A stretch of 64,000 bases of DNA, taken from contig CAYPEK010000003.1 of the NCBI GenBank assembly GCA_964409645.1, forward strand, positions 38,970-102,969, written 5' to 3'. Every line of letters begins with the position of its first letter. The stretch's first letter is position 1. Origin of the DNA: CAYPEK01 sp964409645 (lineage in GTDB: Bacteria > UBP15 > UBA6099). Made by a program: the position numbers and the translations under genes. Below are positions 1 through 7,804 of this stretch, one piece after another. A model generated the notes under the pieces. That model did no database searches and was not told where the DNA came from. It saw only the letters and a list, made by a program, of their open reading frames with translations.

Positions 1-576
1 TCTCATTTTTCGGACAGGTTGATCCCGTTCGCAGCGGTACATCCGCAGACGCCGTCTTATGAGAAGCGGATCAGAGACATGGTCGCGCAAGGCGCGAAAG
101 GGTTCAAGTATCATCCCGAATTTCAATTTGTCGCTCCCGACAACAAGAAAACAATGCGCATATTCGCGCTTCTTGAAGAATTAGGTCTTCCGGTTCTCTG
201 CCACTCCGGATTCACAGGCGCTGAACCCGGATTCATGCAGAAACTTGCCGCTCTTCCAAGGTACCGCGTAGTGTTCGAGACATTCCCGAAGTTGAATTTT
301 ATTTTAGGCCATTCAGGATTGAAAAATATTCCGGAAGCGCTTGCATACGCAAAGGAATTCCCGCAGGTATATCTCGACCTCGCCGGCCAGCCTGCAAATA
401 TGATTAAGGAAATCATAAAGGGCGCAGACGTCAATAAAATCCTGTACGGTTCCGACTGGCCGTTCTACCCGATGGCGGTTACTCTCGCGAGAACTTTGCT
501 GGCGACGGAAGGTAATCCTGAAGCGAGGCAGAAGATACTTCACGACAACGCGGCGCGCCTGTTCAAATTGGCCTGA
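1..576 (+). CDS. Amidohydrolase-family (TIM-barrel) metal hydrolase, 5'-truncated by the window edge
   Basis: The frame is open from base 1, so the N-terminus and the usual first His-x-His metal pair lie upstream of the window. About 190 residues are visible. They show the features of amidohydrolase-2 (PF04909) proteins: GFKYHPEF, a metal-binding His in LCHSG, a second in LGHSG, and the C-terminal YGSDWPF with the conserved catalytic Asp. Family members act on C-O, C-N or C-C bonds of small cyclic or carboxylated substrates as soluble cytoplasmic enzymes (established knowledge). The substrate cannot be told. A TTG at 19 could be read as a start but lies inside the fold and is very unlikely to be used. 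An inverted repeat at 591-629 separates it from the next gene. Confidence 0.8.
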   Translation, partial: SHFSDRLIPFAAVHPQTPSYEKRIRDMVAQGAKGFKYHPEFQFVAPDNKKTMRIFALLEELGLPVLCHSGFTGAEPGFMQKLAALPRYRVVFETFPKLNFILGHSGLKNIPEALAYAKEFPQVYLDLAGQPANMIKEIIKGADVNKILYGSDWPFYPMAVTLARTLLATEGNPEARQKILHDNAARLFKLA

Positions 577-590
577 TAGCGTTATATTTG

Positions 591-629
591 CCTAATAAGA
601 ATTGATTTGATTTTATATTCTTTATTAGG
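591..629. repeat. Imperfect inverted repeat between amidohydrolase and lasso-B2-like gene
   Basis: Arm CCTAATAAGAAT (591-602) pairs with ATTCTTTATTAGG (617-629) with one bulged T: 8 perfect base pairs, then 4 more, around a 14-nt AT-rich loop. There is no U-tract after it, so it is not a standard intrinsic terminator. It ends 6 bp before the ATG at 636, so it could be an operator or a leader hairpin. The function is unknown. Confidence 0.4.
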
Positions 630-635
630 TGTTTT

Positions 636-1079
636 ATGAAATCCATCAGCGATTTATCGCCGAACAATATATTTGATTGTTTCGTTTTGGCATTGAGAAT
701 CCTCGATTTGCAAAAAGAAATAGGAGCAAAAGGCGGAAGCTCGGCATTCGACATTCTTGACTGCCCGCTTGGGACTTCAGGCGGCGAGTGGGACGCTCAA
801 AAAATTGAGAAAACCGTATATGACGCAATGCGGATCGGGGGATTAACAGGGCGGCTTAATACTTGTTTATCGCGCTCAGTGATAAGATGCAGGCTAATGA
901 GAGAGGCGGGAATCGATGCGAGAGTGATTTTCGGCTTGAACAAGAACGAGGATATGCTGAAAGGGCACTGCTGGGTAGTATGGGAGGGAAGCAGCGGCCC
1001 GGGATTGAAGGATTCTAATTTCGACTTCATCGAGGTGTATCCATCTATTGAAAAACACCCCGGATGGTTTCCTGAATAA
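636..1079 (+). CDS. Transglutaminase-like cysteine protease related to lasso peptide B2 (McjB C-terminal) domain
   Basis: A 147-aa protein whose C-terminal half matches the lasso B2/Transglut_core3 (PF13471) pattern: CLSRSVIRCRLMREAGIDA around Cys77, then hydrophobic VIFGLNK and GHCWVVWEG with His111. Cys77 and His111 would be the first two members of the Cys-His-Asp triad; the acidic partner is not obvious. The family cleaves leader peptides during lasso-peptide maturation (established knowledge). No lasso cyclase, PqqD-like B1 or precursor gene is nearby, so this may be an orphan with another role. Residues 1-60 look helical and match nothing I recognise. The start ATG has no strong Shine-Dalgarno sequence. 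It is convergent with nfnAB across the terminator at 1098-1125. Confidence 0.6.
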   Translation: MKSISDLSPNNIFDCFVLALRILDLQKEIGAKGGSSAFDILDCPLGTSGGEWDAQKIEKTVYDAMRIGGLTGRLNTCLSRSVIRCRLMREAGIDARVIFGLNKNEDMLKGHCWVVWEGSSGPGLKDSNFDFIEVYPSIEKHPGWFPE

Positions 1080-1097
1080 TATAGTAAAAGCAAATAA

Positions 1098-1125
1098 AAA
1101 AGCCGGCCTGCAAGAGCCGGCTTTT
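1098..1125. terminator. Bidirectional intrinsic terminator
   Basis: AAAAGCCGGC (1098-1107) and GCCGGCTTTT (1116-1125) form a 10-bp stem with an 8-nt loop. It has A-rich flank on one side and T-rich flank on the other, so it can stop transcription from both convergent neighbours (the gene ending at 1079 and nfnAB ending at 1148). Confidence 0.85.
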
Positions 1126-1147
1126 ATTTATCTGTCAACTAATTAAA

Positions 1148-3439
1148 TCAGCTAAGGCTCTCAAGATATTTTTGAATTGATGCCGCAGCTCTTTTTCCAG
1201 CGCCCATCGCTGAAATTACAGTCGCTGCGCCTGTGACAATATCTCCACCTGCGAATACGCCCTTCATCGATGTTTGCCCTGATTCGTTGTCGGCATCAAT
1301 ATTTCCACGTTTGTTGAGTTTAAGATCGGGCATGGTTGAAAGAAGGAGCGGGTTCGGTCCCTGACCGATTGCCATGACCACGGTATCGACTTCAATTATG
1401 TAATTAGAGCCTTCAATAGGAACAGGGCGTCTGCGTCCGGATGCATCGGGTTCGCCGAGTTCCTGCTTCACGCACTCAATTCCTTTAACCCAGCCGTTTT
1501 CGTCCCCGATAATTGCCACGGGATTTGTGAGGAGCAGAAATTCGACACCTTCCTCCTCGGCGTTTTCGGCTTCTTCAGCTCTTGCGGGCATTTCCTCGCG
1601 GGAGCGTCTGTAAACGAGGTAAACGTTATCGGCGCCGAGGCGCAGAGCGCAACGTGCCGAGTCCATCGCCACGTTTCCGCCGCCGACTACCGCTACTTTT
1701 TTACCGGTCTTGATCGGCGTGTCGTATTCGGGGAACAGATACGCCTTCATCAGGTTTGTGCGTGTGAGGAATTCGTTAGCGGAATAGACGCCGTTGAGGT
1801 TCTCACCGGGGATATCCATGAAGTAGGGAAGGCCGGCTCCGGTGCCGATGAACACCGCGTCAAATTTGTCTTCATTCATCATCTGATCTATAGTTCTCGT
1901 TTTGCCTGCGACATAGGAAGTATGGATGTGAACGCCGAGTTTTTTCAGATAATCCAATTCGCGCTGGACAATCTTTTTCGGGAGTCTGAATTCGGGAATT
2001 CCATACACGAGCACTCCGCCGCCTTTGTGCAGCGCTTCGAATATGTGGACCTCGTGACCGAGTTTCCTGAGGTCTGCCGCGCAGCTAAGTCCGGCGGGAC
2101 CGGCGCCGATGATGGCAACTTTTCGCCCTGTGTTTGCCTTAATCTCCGGCATCTTCAGTTCGCCTTGTTCCGCTTCGTAATCCGCGACGAATCGTTCTAT
2201 GCGGCCGATAGCAACAGGCTCTCCTTTTACGCCGAGAATGCATTTTTCTTCGCACTGTGTTTCCTGCGGGCATACACGTCCGCAGATTGCGGGAAGACTG
2301 TTTTCTTCTTTGATTTTAGCAACCGCGCCGGCGTAATCTTTATCTCTGACTTTTGATATGAACGCAGGGATGTCTATGTTCACAGGGCAGCCTTCGACGC
2401 ACGGTTTTTTCTTGCACTGTAGGCAGCGCATCGCCTCTCCGAACGCCATGTTCTCATCGTATCCGAGAGCTACTTCCGAGAAGTTCTTAACACGCTGTTT
2501 AGGGTCTTGATGAGGCATCGGTGTTCTTGGTTTCTTCTTGTCCCTGAGTTCGGCTTCCTTCTTTTCGAATTCGGCGCTCTTATCCACGGCAAATTTCTCT
2601 TCGTTCAGATACATTTTCTGCCGCTCCATGAGACCTTTGAAATCCACTAAATGGGCGTCAAACTCGGGACCGTCAACACATACGAATTTGGTCGTGTCTC
2701 CATAAACAATCCGGCAGCCGCCGCACATTCCGGTTCCATCGACCATAATTGAGTTAAGGCTGACGATTGTCTTCAGATTGTATTCTTTTGTCACCTTCGT
2801 GACCGCATTCATCATGACAACAGGCCCAATGGCGAGCACGAGATCGATTTTCACACCTTCGCTGATGAGGCGTTTGAGTTCATCGGTGACGAATCCGTGT
2901 TTCCCGTATGTTCCGTCATCGGTGGTCACGAAAAGCTCGTCGCTGGCGCCTTTCATTTTTTCTTCCCAGATCAGCATTTCCTTCGAGCGGGCGCCGATGA
3001 TGGAGATAACTTTGTTTCCGGCATTGTGGAGTTCGCGCGCGATTGGGAAAACGGGGGCGACGCCGACGCCGCCGCCGATGCATACGACTGTGCCGAAGTT
3101 TTCGACATGGCTGGGTTTGCCGAGCGGTCCGATGATGTCCTCGAAGCTATCGCCGACATTCAAGCGGACCATTTTGCGCGTTGATGCGCCGACGACCTGA
3201 ACGATAATTGTCAGGGTTCCCTGTTCGCTGTCGAAATCGGCGATTGTCAGCGGTATTCTTTCTGAGGTTTCATCTGTTCTGAAAACAACGAACTGGCCGG
3301 CTTTAGCCATTTTCGCAATAAGGGGCACATAGATTTCAAAGAAGAAAATCGTCGGTGCGATTTCTTCCTTTTTAAGGATCTGATTGTTCTTTTTTCCAAC
3401 TCCTTGTTCTTGGCAGGCGTGTTCCGCTGTTGTACTCAT
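1148..3439 (-). CDS. nfnAB: Fused NfnAB-type NADH-dependent ferredoxin:NADP+ oxidoreductase (DHODB-like/GltD-like)
   Basis: A 763-aa fusion. Residues 1-270 are NfnA-like: a ferredoxin-reductase FAD/NAD fold (IGGGVGVAP near 121-129) and a [2Fe-2S] Cys cluster at C239, C242 and C254. Residues ~310-763 are NfnB/GltD-like: two [4Fe-4S] motifs (C339/C342/C347/C351 and C386/C390/C396/C400), an FAD GxGxxG at 445-450 and an NADP site around VAVVGGGNVAMD. NfnAB bifurcates electrons from NADPH to NAD+ and ferredoxin, or runs in reverse, in anaerobes. A glutamate synthase small subunit or sulfide dehydrogenase is the alternative, but no gltB-like partner is present. The start at 3439 is preferred over an upstream in-frame start at 3535: GAGGAG sits 8 nt before it and the promoter at 3547-3574 lies just behind it. 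The subunits are separate in the best-studied species. Confidence 0.88.
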   Translation of the reverse strand: MSTTAEHACQEQGVGKKNNQILKKEEIAPTIFFFEIYVPLIAKMAKAGQFVVFRTDETSERIPLTIADFDSEQGTLTIIVQVVGASTRKMVRLNVGDSFEDIIGPLGKPSHVENFGTVVCIGGGVGVAPVFPIARELHNAGNKVISIIGARSKEMLIWEEKMKGASDELFVTTDDGTYGKHGFVTDELKRLISEGVKIDLVLAIGPVVMMNAVTKVTKEYNLKTIVSLNSIMVDGTGMCGGCRIVYGDTTKFVCVDGPEFDAHLVDFKGLMERQKMYLNEEKFAVDKSAEFEKKEAELRDKKKPRTPMPHQDPKQRVKNFSEVALGYDENMAFGEAMRCLQCKKKPCVEGCPVNIDIPAFISKVRDKDYAGAVAKIKEENSLPAICGRVCPQETQCEEKCILGVKGEPVAIGRIERFVADYEAEQGELKMPEIKANTGRKVAIIGAGPAGLSCAADLRKLGHEVHIFEALHKGGGVLVYGIPEFRLPKKIVQRELDYLKKLGVHIHTSYVAGKTRTIDQMMNEDKFDAVFIGTGAGLPYFMDIPGENLNGVYSANEFLTRTNLMKAYLFPEYDTPIKTGKKVAVVGGGNVAMDSARCALRLGADNVYLVYRRSREEMPARAEEAENAEEEGVEFLLLTNPVAIIGDENGWVKGIECVKQELGEPDASGRRRPVPIEGSNYIIEVDTVVMAIGQGPNPLLLSTMPDLKLNKRGNIDADNESGQTSMKGVFAGGDIVTGAATVISAMGAGKRAAASIQKYLESLS

Positions 3440-3456
3440 AGTTGCATCTCCTCTTC

Positions 3457-3480
3457 GGTTTGTATATTTTTTCACAAACC
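3457..3480 (-). promoter_or_regulatory. Leader hairpin in the nfnAB 5' UTR
   Basis: GGTTTGT (3457-3463) and ACAAACC (3474-3480) can form a 7-bp hairpin directly upstream of the GAGGAG ribosome-binding site in the ~100-nt leader. It could modulate translation; there is no match to a riboswitch I know. Confidence 0.3.
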
Positions 3481-3546
3481 CGAATTTAAAAAAAGTTTTT
3501 GGAATCTTTGGTCCGGCCAAAATCCAAGACGCCACAACCGATGCGT

Positions 3547-3574
3547 ATTATATACGTTTATAAAATATGGTCAA
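3547..3574 (-). promoter_or_regulatory. Sigma-70-type promoter of nfnAB
   Basis: On the minus strand TTGACC (3574-3569) and TATAAT (3552-3547) are separated by 16 bp. Transcription would start near 3540, giving a leader of about 100 nt. This is one of the best housekeeping promoters in the window. Confidence 0.75.
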
Positions 3575-3672
3575 TATGTATTTATTTGGATTAATGGAGA
3601 AATATAAAATCAGAAATCAAATTTGATAAAAAAAACACTTCAAAATTATCGATTGATTTAAATTGTTGAAAA

Positions 3673-3975
3673 CTAAATGGAATCGAAGATCGTTCCTTTT
3701 AGGATGCTGTTCACGATATCTTCGGAATTGTTTGCGATCGATTCTTTTTCAAGTTGTTGCTTAACATCTGCGCTTTTCTGAGAGTCTGCTTTTTCCAATT
3801 CTGAATAAGCAGCGCGAAGTTTCTGCATCAGTTTCGATTTGGAAGATATCTGTATTGCATCTGAAGCGGAAGCCGACGAAGAATACGCACTTGAAGCTTT
3901 GCGCGTGCTGACTGCTTGCGCTTTTGAAGTGTCGATCTTTTGTGCCGATGACTGCGGTATGAATGGTATTTCCAT
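3673..3975 (-). CDS. Small FlgM-like protein (possible anti-sigma-28 factor)
   Basis: A 100-aa Ser/Ala/Lys-rich protein. The N-terminal ~45 residues look disordered. They are followed by DAIQISSKSKLMQKL, a charged helix, and a C-terminal segment (ESIANNSEDIVNSILKGTIFD) with the layout of the FlgM C-terminal helices, which bind sigma-28. The similarity is of pattern, not strong identity. Support comes from context: a near-consensus sigma-28 promoter lies directly upstream, as known for late flgM transcription. The start at 3975 is chosen because AAAGGG lies 9 nt before it; the in-frame ATG at 3984 abuts AAAGGG and a TTG at 3993 has no spacing. No other flagellar gene is adjacent. It could instead be another small late-flagellar protein. 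Confidence 0.45.
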   Translation of the reverse strand: MEIPFIPQSSAQKIDTSKAQAVSTRKASSAYSSSASASDAIQISSKSKLMQKLRAAYSELEKADSQKSADVKQQLEKESIANNSEDIVNSILKGTIFDSI

Positions 3976-4006
3976 TTCACTCATCCCTTTCAACTATCAT
4001 TATAAC

Positions 4007-4032
4007 TTATCGGCCCCAATTATGAAATCTTA
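4007..4032 (-). promoter_or_regulatory. Sigma-28-type promoter upstream of the FlgM-like gene
   Basis: On the minus strand TAAGATTT (4032-4025), a 10-bp spacer, and a perfect GCCGATAA (4014-4007). The sigma-28 consensus is TAAAGTTT-N11-GCCGATAA. Transcription would start near 4000, about 25 nt before the ATG at 3975. Confidence 0.7.
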
Positions 4033-4189
4033 ACAGAAAAACTAATTTTTCTTTGTAAAACACCCTTCTTGTTAAAAAATCAAAATTGTATAAAATCATT
4101 ATCCATGGAATTTTACATATCTATCATGAACTATTCAACATCAGATTTTTTCTCATAAATAATAAATATACTGAGATATTGAAGAGAAT

Positions 4190-5635
4190 ATGGCGAATAT
4201 CATAAATATTGCCAATAATGACACAAAAAACTTGCTGATACAGGTTGGCAAGCTGTTTTTTGATGAAAAAGAAAGAATATATGTGGTTGGTGGAGCATTA
4301 AGGGACATAATATTGAATAAAACTATAAATGACCTTGATTTTGTAACATCTGCTTCACCGGGAAGAATAAGAAAAATTGTAAAACCGATCGCGAGAAATG
4401 TTTATGACAAATCACCGGCGAAAGGATACGGAACTCAAGGTGTTATATTAAAAGATGGATTGGAAATAGAGATTACTCCATTCAGAAAGACAACATTAAA
4501 AGAATATCATACAGAAGACTCCGATACCGAATTGATCTCGAATGTAACTCTCGAGGAGGATTTGCAGAGCAGGGATTTTACGATTAATGCGATGGCCGCA
4601 AATATTACAGGTGATAGTTTCGGTGAATTGGTTGACCTGTTTGATGGAATGGGTGATTTAGAAAAGCGAAGATTAAGAACTCCTCGAAGAGCAAGAGAAA
4701 CGTTTTTAGACGATCCGTTGCGAGTTCTGCGTGCAGCTAGGTTTTTAATCGAATTCGGCCTCAGCGTGGACGATGAGATTCCAGCCGCTATCGAATATAT
4801 TATCAGCGGCGGATTTATGGACAGGACTGCCTTAGAGAGGATCAGGGAAGAATTAATTAAGCTGATGATGCAAAAGCAACCGTCAAGAGGGATTAGGTTG
4901 CTTATGGAATGGGGCGTAATGCAGTATCTGTTGCCAGAGGTGGTTGCACTCGCCGAACTAGAACCGGAACCGGGAGCTCACCATAAGGATGTTTTTGAGC
5001 ACACGATGAATGTTCTCGATAACATGTCGGAGTATGATAACATTGATGCAGTTATGCTTTTTGCGTCATTGCTGCATGATATTGGCAAGCCGTCGGTGAG
5101 AAAATTAGAAGACGGCGGGTATAGTTTTCACGAGCATGAGAAGAAGGGCGCGGAATTTGCTTTTGATATATGTAAACGGTTAAGATTCAGCAGTGAGGAA
5201 ACGGAAAGAGTGGTGCAGATTGTAAGGCATCACCATCGGTTAAGCTCGTACAAAAAGGAATGGACCGATTCCGCTGTCAGGAGAGTTTTGAACGAACTCG
5301 GAGAGAGATATGAAGAGATTCTTGCGCTGACACGCGCGGATCTGACAACCTCCATTCCCGAGAAAAGGGAAGAAGCTGATTCGCGACTCGACGATTTTTT
5401 GAAAAGATTGTCGGGATTCGAGATCGAGGAAGTACTTAATCCTAAGCCGCCGATAGACGGGAATGAAGTCATGCGATTGTTGAATATCACACCCGGAACA
5501 TCCGGCGGAGGCAAAGATGTTGGAAGTGCAATAAAGTATTTGAAGGAATTGGTAGTATCGGGGGACCTATCCTCAGACGATGCCGAGTCCGCAAGGATGA
5601 TAGTAACGGAACGAAAGTGGGAAAATAAGGGATAA
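4190..5635 (+). CDS. cca: CCA tRNA nucleotidyltransferase / poly(A) polymerase family with HD domain
   Basis: A 481-aa protein. The nucleotidyltransferase head has VGGALRD (33-39), the catalytic DLD pair (D48, D50) and RDFTINAMA (128-136). The following LDDPLRVLRAARF motif belongs to the template region. An HD domain follows with H264/H265 and H296-D297 (LLHDIGK). It adds or repairs the 3' CCA of tRNAs. The HD domain in bacterial enzymes gives phosphohydrolase activity (family knowledge). Poly(A) polymerase is the alternative and cannot be excluded from sequence alone. The ATG has GAAGAGA upstream. Its TAA overlaps the ATG of the next gene (TAATG), so the two are translationally coupled. Confidence 0.85.
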   Translation: MANIINIANNDTKNLLIQVGKLFFDEKERIYVVGGALRDIILNKTINDLDFVTSASPGRIRKIVKPIARNVYDKSPAKGYGTQGVILKDGLEIEITPFRKTTLKEYHTEDSDTELISNVTLEEDLQSRDFTINAMAANITGDSFGELVDLFDGMGDLEKRRLRTPRRARETFLDDPLRVLRAARFLIEFGLSVDDEIPAAIEYIISGGFMDRTALERIREELIKLMMQKQPSRGIRLLMEWGVMQYLLPEVVALAELEPEPGAHHKDVFEHTMNVLDNMSEYDNIDAVMLFASLLHDIGKPSVRKLEDGGYSFHEHEKKGAEFAFDICKRLRFSSEETERVVQIVRHHHRLSSYKKEWTDSAVRRVLNELGERYEEILALTRADLTTSIPEKREEADSRLDDFLKRLSGFEIEEVLNPKPPIDGNEVMRLLNITPGTSGGGKDVGSAIKYLKELVVSGDLSSDDAESARMIVTERKWENKG

Positions 5636-6981
5636 TGCCTCACGAACCGACGCTTGCTCAAAAAACGGCGGCACGAACCGGAGTCGTTTCTTTAGTTGTT
5701 TTTATATTTGGACTTCTTGCCCTGCGGACAATGTATGTTTCGCAGAAGCGTCACTCGATCGAGGTTTATACTTCACAGCAGAAAAACGTGGTTTGGAATG
5801 CAGTTACGGATTGTGCCGGACGTTTATCCGATATCGAACATTTGCTGATAAGTCTGTCGGCTCCCGTTGTTAAAACGCCTGAATTCGGCAAGAGAGAAGT
5901 AGGGGTATTAAAACAGTATGCAAAGGAGTATGCCGATTACGGCATAAGCGAGCTGTTTCTATATGACAAGGACGGGCTGGTTGCGAGTGCAATCTCAATA
6001 GAGGCTGTTGCGAACAGGATCACATCGGCGCCTATAAAAATATATGCTGAAGCACAAATACGGTCCGGGCGGATTAAAACAAGGCTGTCGGATGTGATTG
6101 TAGGGCCGACGAGGCCGCCGGATACGTTCATTCTGATATCGGCCGCGAGGATCGGTACGGATATTCAAAAATGTGCCGCGAGAGACGGGAATGGAGCGAA
6201 TATATTGTGTCCGTCGTTCGTAGTTGCCTCCGTCAATACGAGGCCGTTGAGCTATGAGCTGCAAAGGCTTGTATCGGGCCCGGATAACCCGATGCTTATG
6301 CTGATTGACAGAAAAGGAAGCATTATATCGCACACGAATCCGGAATTTATCGGCGCGAATGTGGCTCAGGCGTATGACGATGAAAGGTACCCTGATGTCT
6401 CAGAACTGTTCGATCTCATGAAAAATGGACGTGACGGAATAGTCAAATATCGCGCTCCGTCGAGAGAAACCGGCAAAGGAATCGAGGTATGGTATGCGGT
6501 TTTTGCTCCATTGACATACGGCAAAAACAAATGGTCCGTGGCTGTTACTTTTCAAGAAAAAGATGTGCCGTACATTCGAAACCTTTCTAAGAAATATTTG
6601 ATTGCCGCGCTGGTATGGCTTCTGGCGCTGGTTATTTTTAATGTTATCTATATAAAGACGAAAGCGAGATCGTATGACCTAGAACGCCGTGTGAGGCAGT
6701 TGGCGGATTCAGCGGCTGTCAACGACATTCTCAGGAACGTGAATTCGGAATTGAATGACGCTAAGAGAAAGCTTGAGATAAAGACGAAGGAATTTGAGGC
6801 AATACATCGCGAACGAGAAGCAATGATTGAAAAGTTGGAGGAACTGCAAAGACACCTCTTTGCAACTTTCCCTAGACCGACAAGAGAGCACAGGGAAATC
6901 ATGAGAGAGTTAAGAAAAATAGTCAGGGTTTTAAGAAAGCCGGCCGAAGGACGTTTCTGGAAGCATGTGGATGATGAATAA
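5635..6981 (+). CDS. Membrane sensor with dCache-like extracellular domain and cytoplasmic coiled coil, no output domain
   Basis: A 448-aa protein. TM1 is about residues 15-33 and TM2 about 320-342. Between them are ~285 residues with Cache features (LFLYDKDGLVASAIS; LMLIDRKGSIISHTNPEFIG), the usual ligand-sensing fold. After TM2 comes only a long charged coiled coil (~345-425) and a basic tail (REIMRELRKIVRVLRKP). There is no kinase, GGDEF, HD or methyl-accepting signature. It may pass signals to a partner protein or act structurally. It starts inside the stop codon of cca and is 33 bp from the DUF5665 gene, so the three probably form one transcript. Function unknown. Confidence 0.6.
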   Translation: MPHEPTLAQKTAARTGVVSLVVFIFGLLALRTMYVSQKRHSIEVYTSQQKNVVWNAVTDCAGRLSDIEHLLISLSAPVVKTPEFGKREVGVLKQYAKEYADYGISELFLYDKDGLVASAISIEAVANRITSAPIKIYAEAQIRSGRIKTRLSDVIVGPTRPPDTFILISAARIGTDIQKCAARDGNGANILCPSFVVASVNTRPLSYELQRLVSGPDNPMLMLIDRKGSIISHTNPEFIGANVAQAYDDERYPDVSELFDLMKNGRDGIVKYRAPSRETGKGIEVWYAVFAPLTYGKNKWSVAVTFQEKDVPYIRNLSKKYLIAALVWLLALVIFNVIYIKTKARSYDLERRVRQLADSAAVNDILRNVNSELNDAKRKLEIKTKEFEAIHREREAMIEKLEELQRHLFATFPRPTREHREIMRELRKIVRVLRKPAEGRFWKHVDDE

Positions 6982-7014
6982 ATAAAACGAAAATTATTTA
7001 TCGAGGAGAGACGT

Positions 7015-7386
7015 GTGGAGGAAAAGAGAGATATTGATAACGGCTCGAAGGGTGACGCGAAGAATGAGGTTTTTTATATTGCCGAACCGCTGAAAGAATA
7101 CAAACTTGATTCAGACACGATTGTTAGTCTGCATAAGTTAGCGCGGGTATTTGAAAGAATGAACTTGTCTGAATATCTGGCGATGATGCAGAAGCCAAGC
7201 CGGATTGTTTTCAATAATTTTATTGCAGGTATCGCACGTGGTTTTGGGTTCAGTATAGGAATGAGTTTGCTTGTAGCGGTATTGTTGTTTGCGTTGAGCC
7301 ACATGGTGGACATTCCACTTATCGGAAAATATATCGCTAAGATAGTGGAGATAGTTCAGGAAGAAATGAAGGTAAGAAAGTTCTGA
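7015..7386 (+). CDS. DUF5665-domain membrane protein
   Basis: A 123-aa protein. A charged N-terminal half is followed by FERMNLSEYLAMMQKPSRI, then NNFIAGIARGFGFSIGMSLLV and a second hydrophobic stretch reaching IPLIGKYIAKIVE. This Gly-rich pair of membrane-associated helices matches DUF5665, a family with no known function. The GTG start at 7015 is chosen for the strong GAGGAGAG at 7003-7010. It is probably cotranscribed with the preceding sensor. Confidence 0.7.
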   Translation: MEEKRDIDNGSKGDAKNEVFYIAEPLKEYKLDSDTIVSLHKLARVFERMNLSEYLAMMQKPSRIVFNNFIAGIARGFGFSIGMSLLVAVLLFALSHMVDIPLIGKYIAKIVEIVQEEMKVRKF

Positions 7387-7425
7387 TTTTTAAGTAATAA
7401 TCTTCATTTAACTGTAGTTTTCAGA

Positions 7426-7454
7426 TTGATCTATTGATAATTAGATGATAAAAT
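7426..7454 (+). promoter_or_regulatory. Sigma-70-type promoter of the small HTH gene
   Basis: TTGATC (7426-7431), a 17-bp spacer, TAAAAT (7449-7454). Predicted start near 7461, 27 nt before the ATG at 7488. Confidence 0.6.
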
Positions 7455-7487
7455 TAAGCAAAATCAAGGCCGGGGTGAAAGTATCCT

Positions 7488-7709
7488 ATGGCTAAAAAAG
7501 TTGTGGTTCCGCCCAAAGAACGCCTTTTCACAATTGATGAAATGGCGAAAATCCTTCAGGTTGAGAAAAGGATACTGGTGGAATGGATTCAGTACCGCAG
7601 GATTCCTTACGTCATGGTGGACGGAAGATATGTGCGTTTCCGCATATCCGACATAGCGAAATGGGTGAGGGAGAAAAATAAGCCGGCGCAGAAGTTTCAA
7701 CTGATGTAA
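7488..7709 (+). CDS. Small excisionase/MerR-like helix-turn-helix DNA-binding protein
   Basis: A 73-aa protein with the HTH_17 layout: FTIDEMAKILQVEKRILVEW forms the HTH and YVMVDGRYVRFRISDIAKWV forms the wing. Such proteins bind DNA as excisionases or transcription regulators. No integrase, attachment site or phage gene is near, so a regulatory role is more likely than excision. GGGGTG lies upstream of the ATG and it has its own promoter. The STAS gene 95 bp downstream may be in the same transcript. Confidence 0.7.
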   Translation: MAKKVVVPPKERLFTIDEMAKILQVEKRILVEWIQYRRIPYVMVDGRYVRFRISDIAKWVREKNKPAQKFQLM

Positions 7710-7804
7710 CGGTGTAGTGGAAAAGCAGGAGATTCTTTTTTTGACACTTCCCGAATAAATACATCAATTAAATGCTGGAAGAATTATAGGGGCGGATTTT
7801 ATTA

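Noticed and set aside
1922..3200. Long open frames on the plus strand inside nfnAB
   Set aside because: They are antisense shadows of a well-conserved enzyme with complete cofactor motifs; no ribosome-binding site and low-quality composition.
7488..7709. Small excisionase-like gene as evidence for a mobile element
   Set aside because: No integrase, att repeat or phage gene is near; it has its own promoter and is better read as a regulator.
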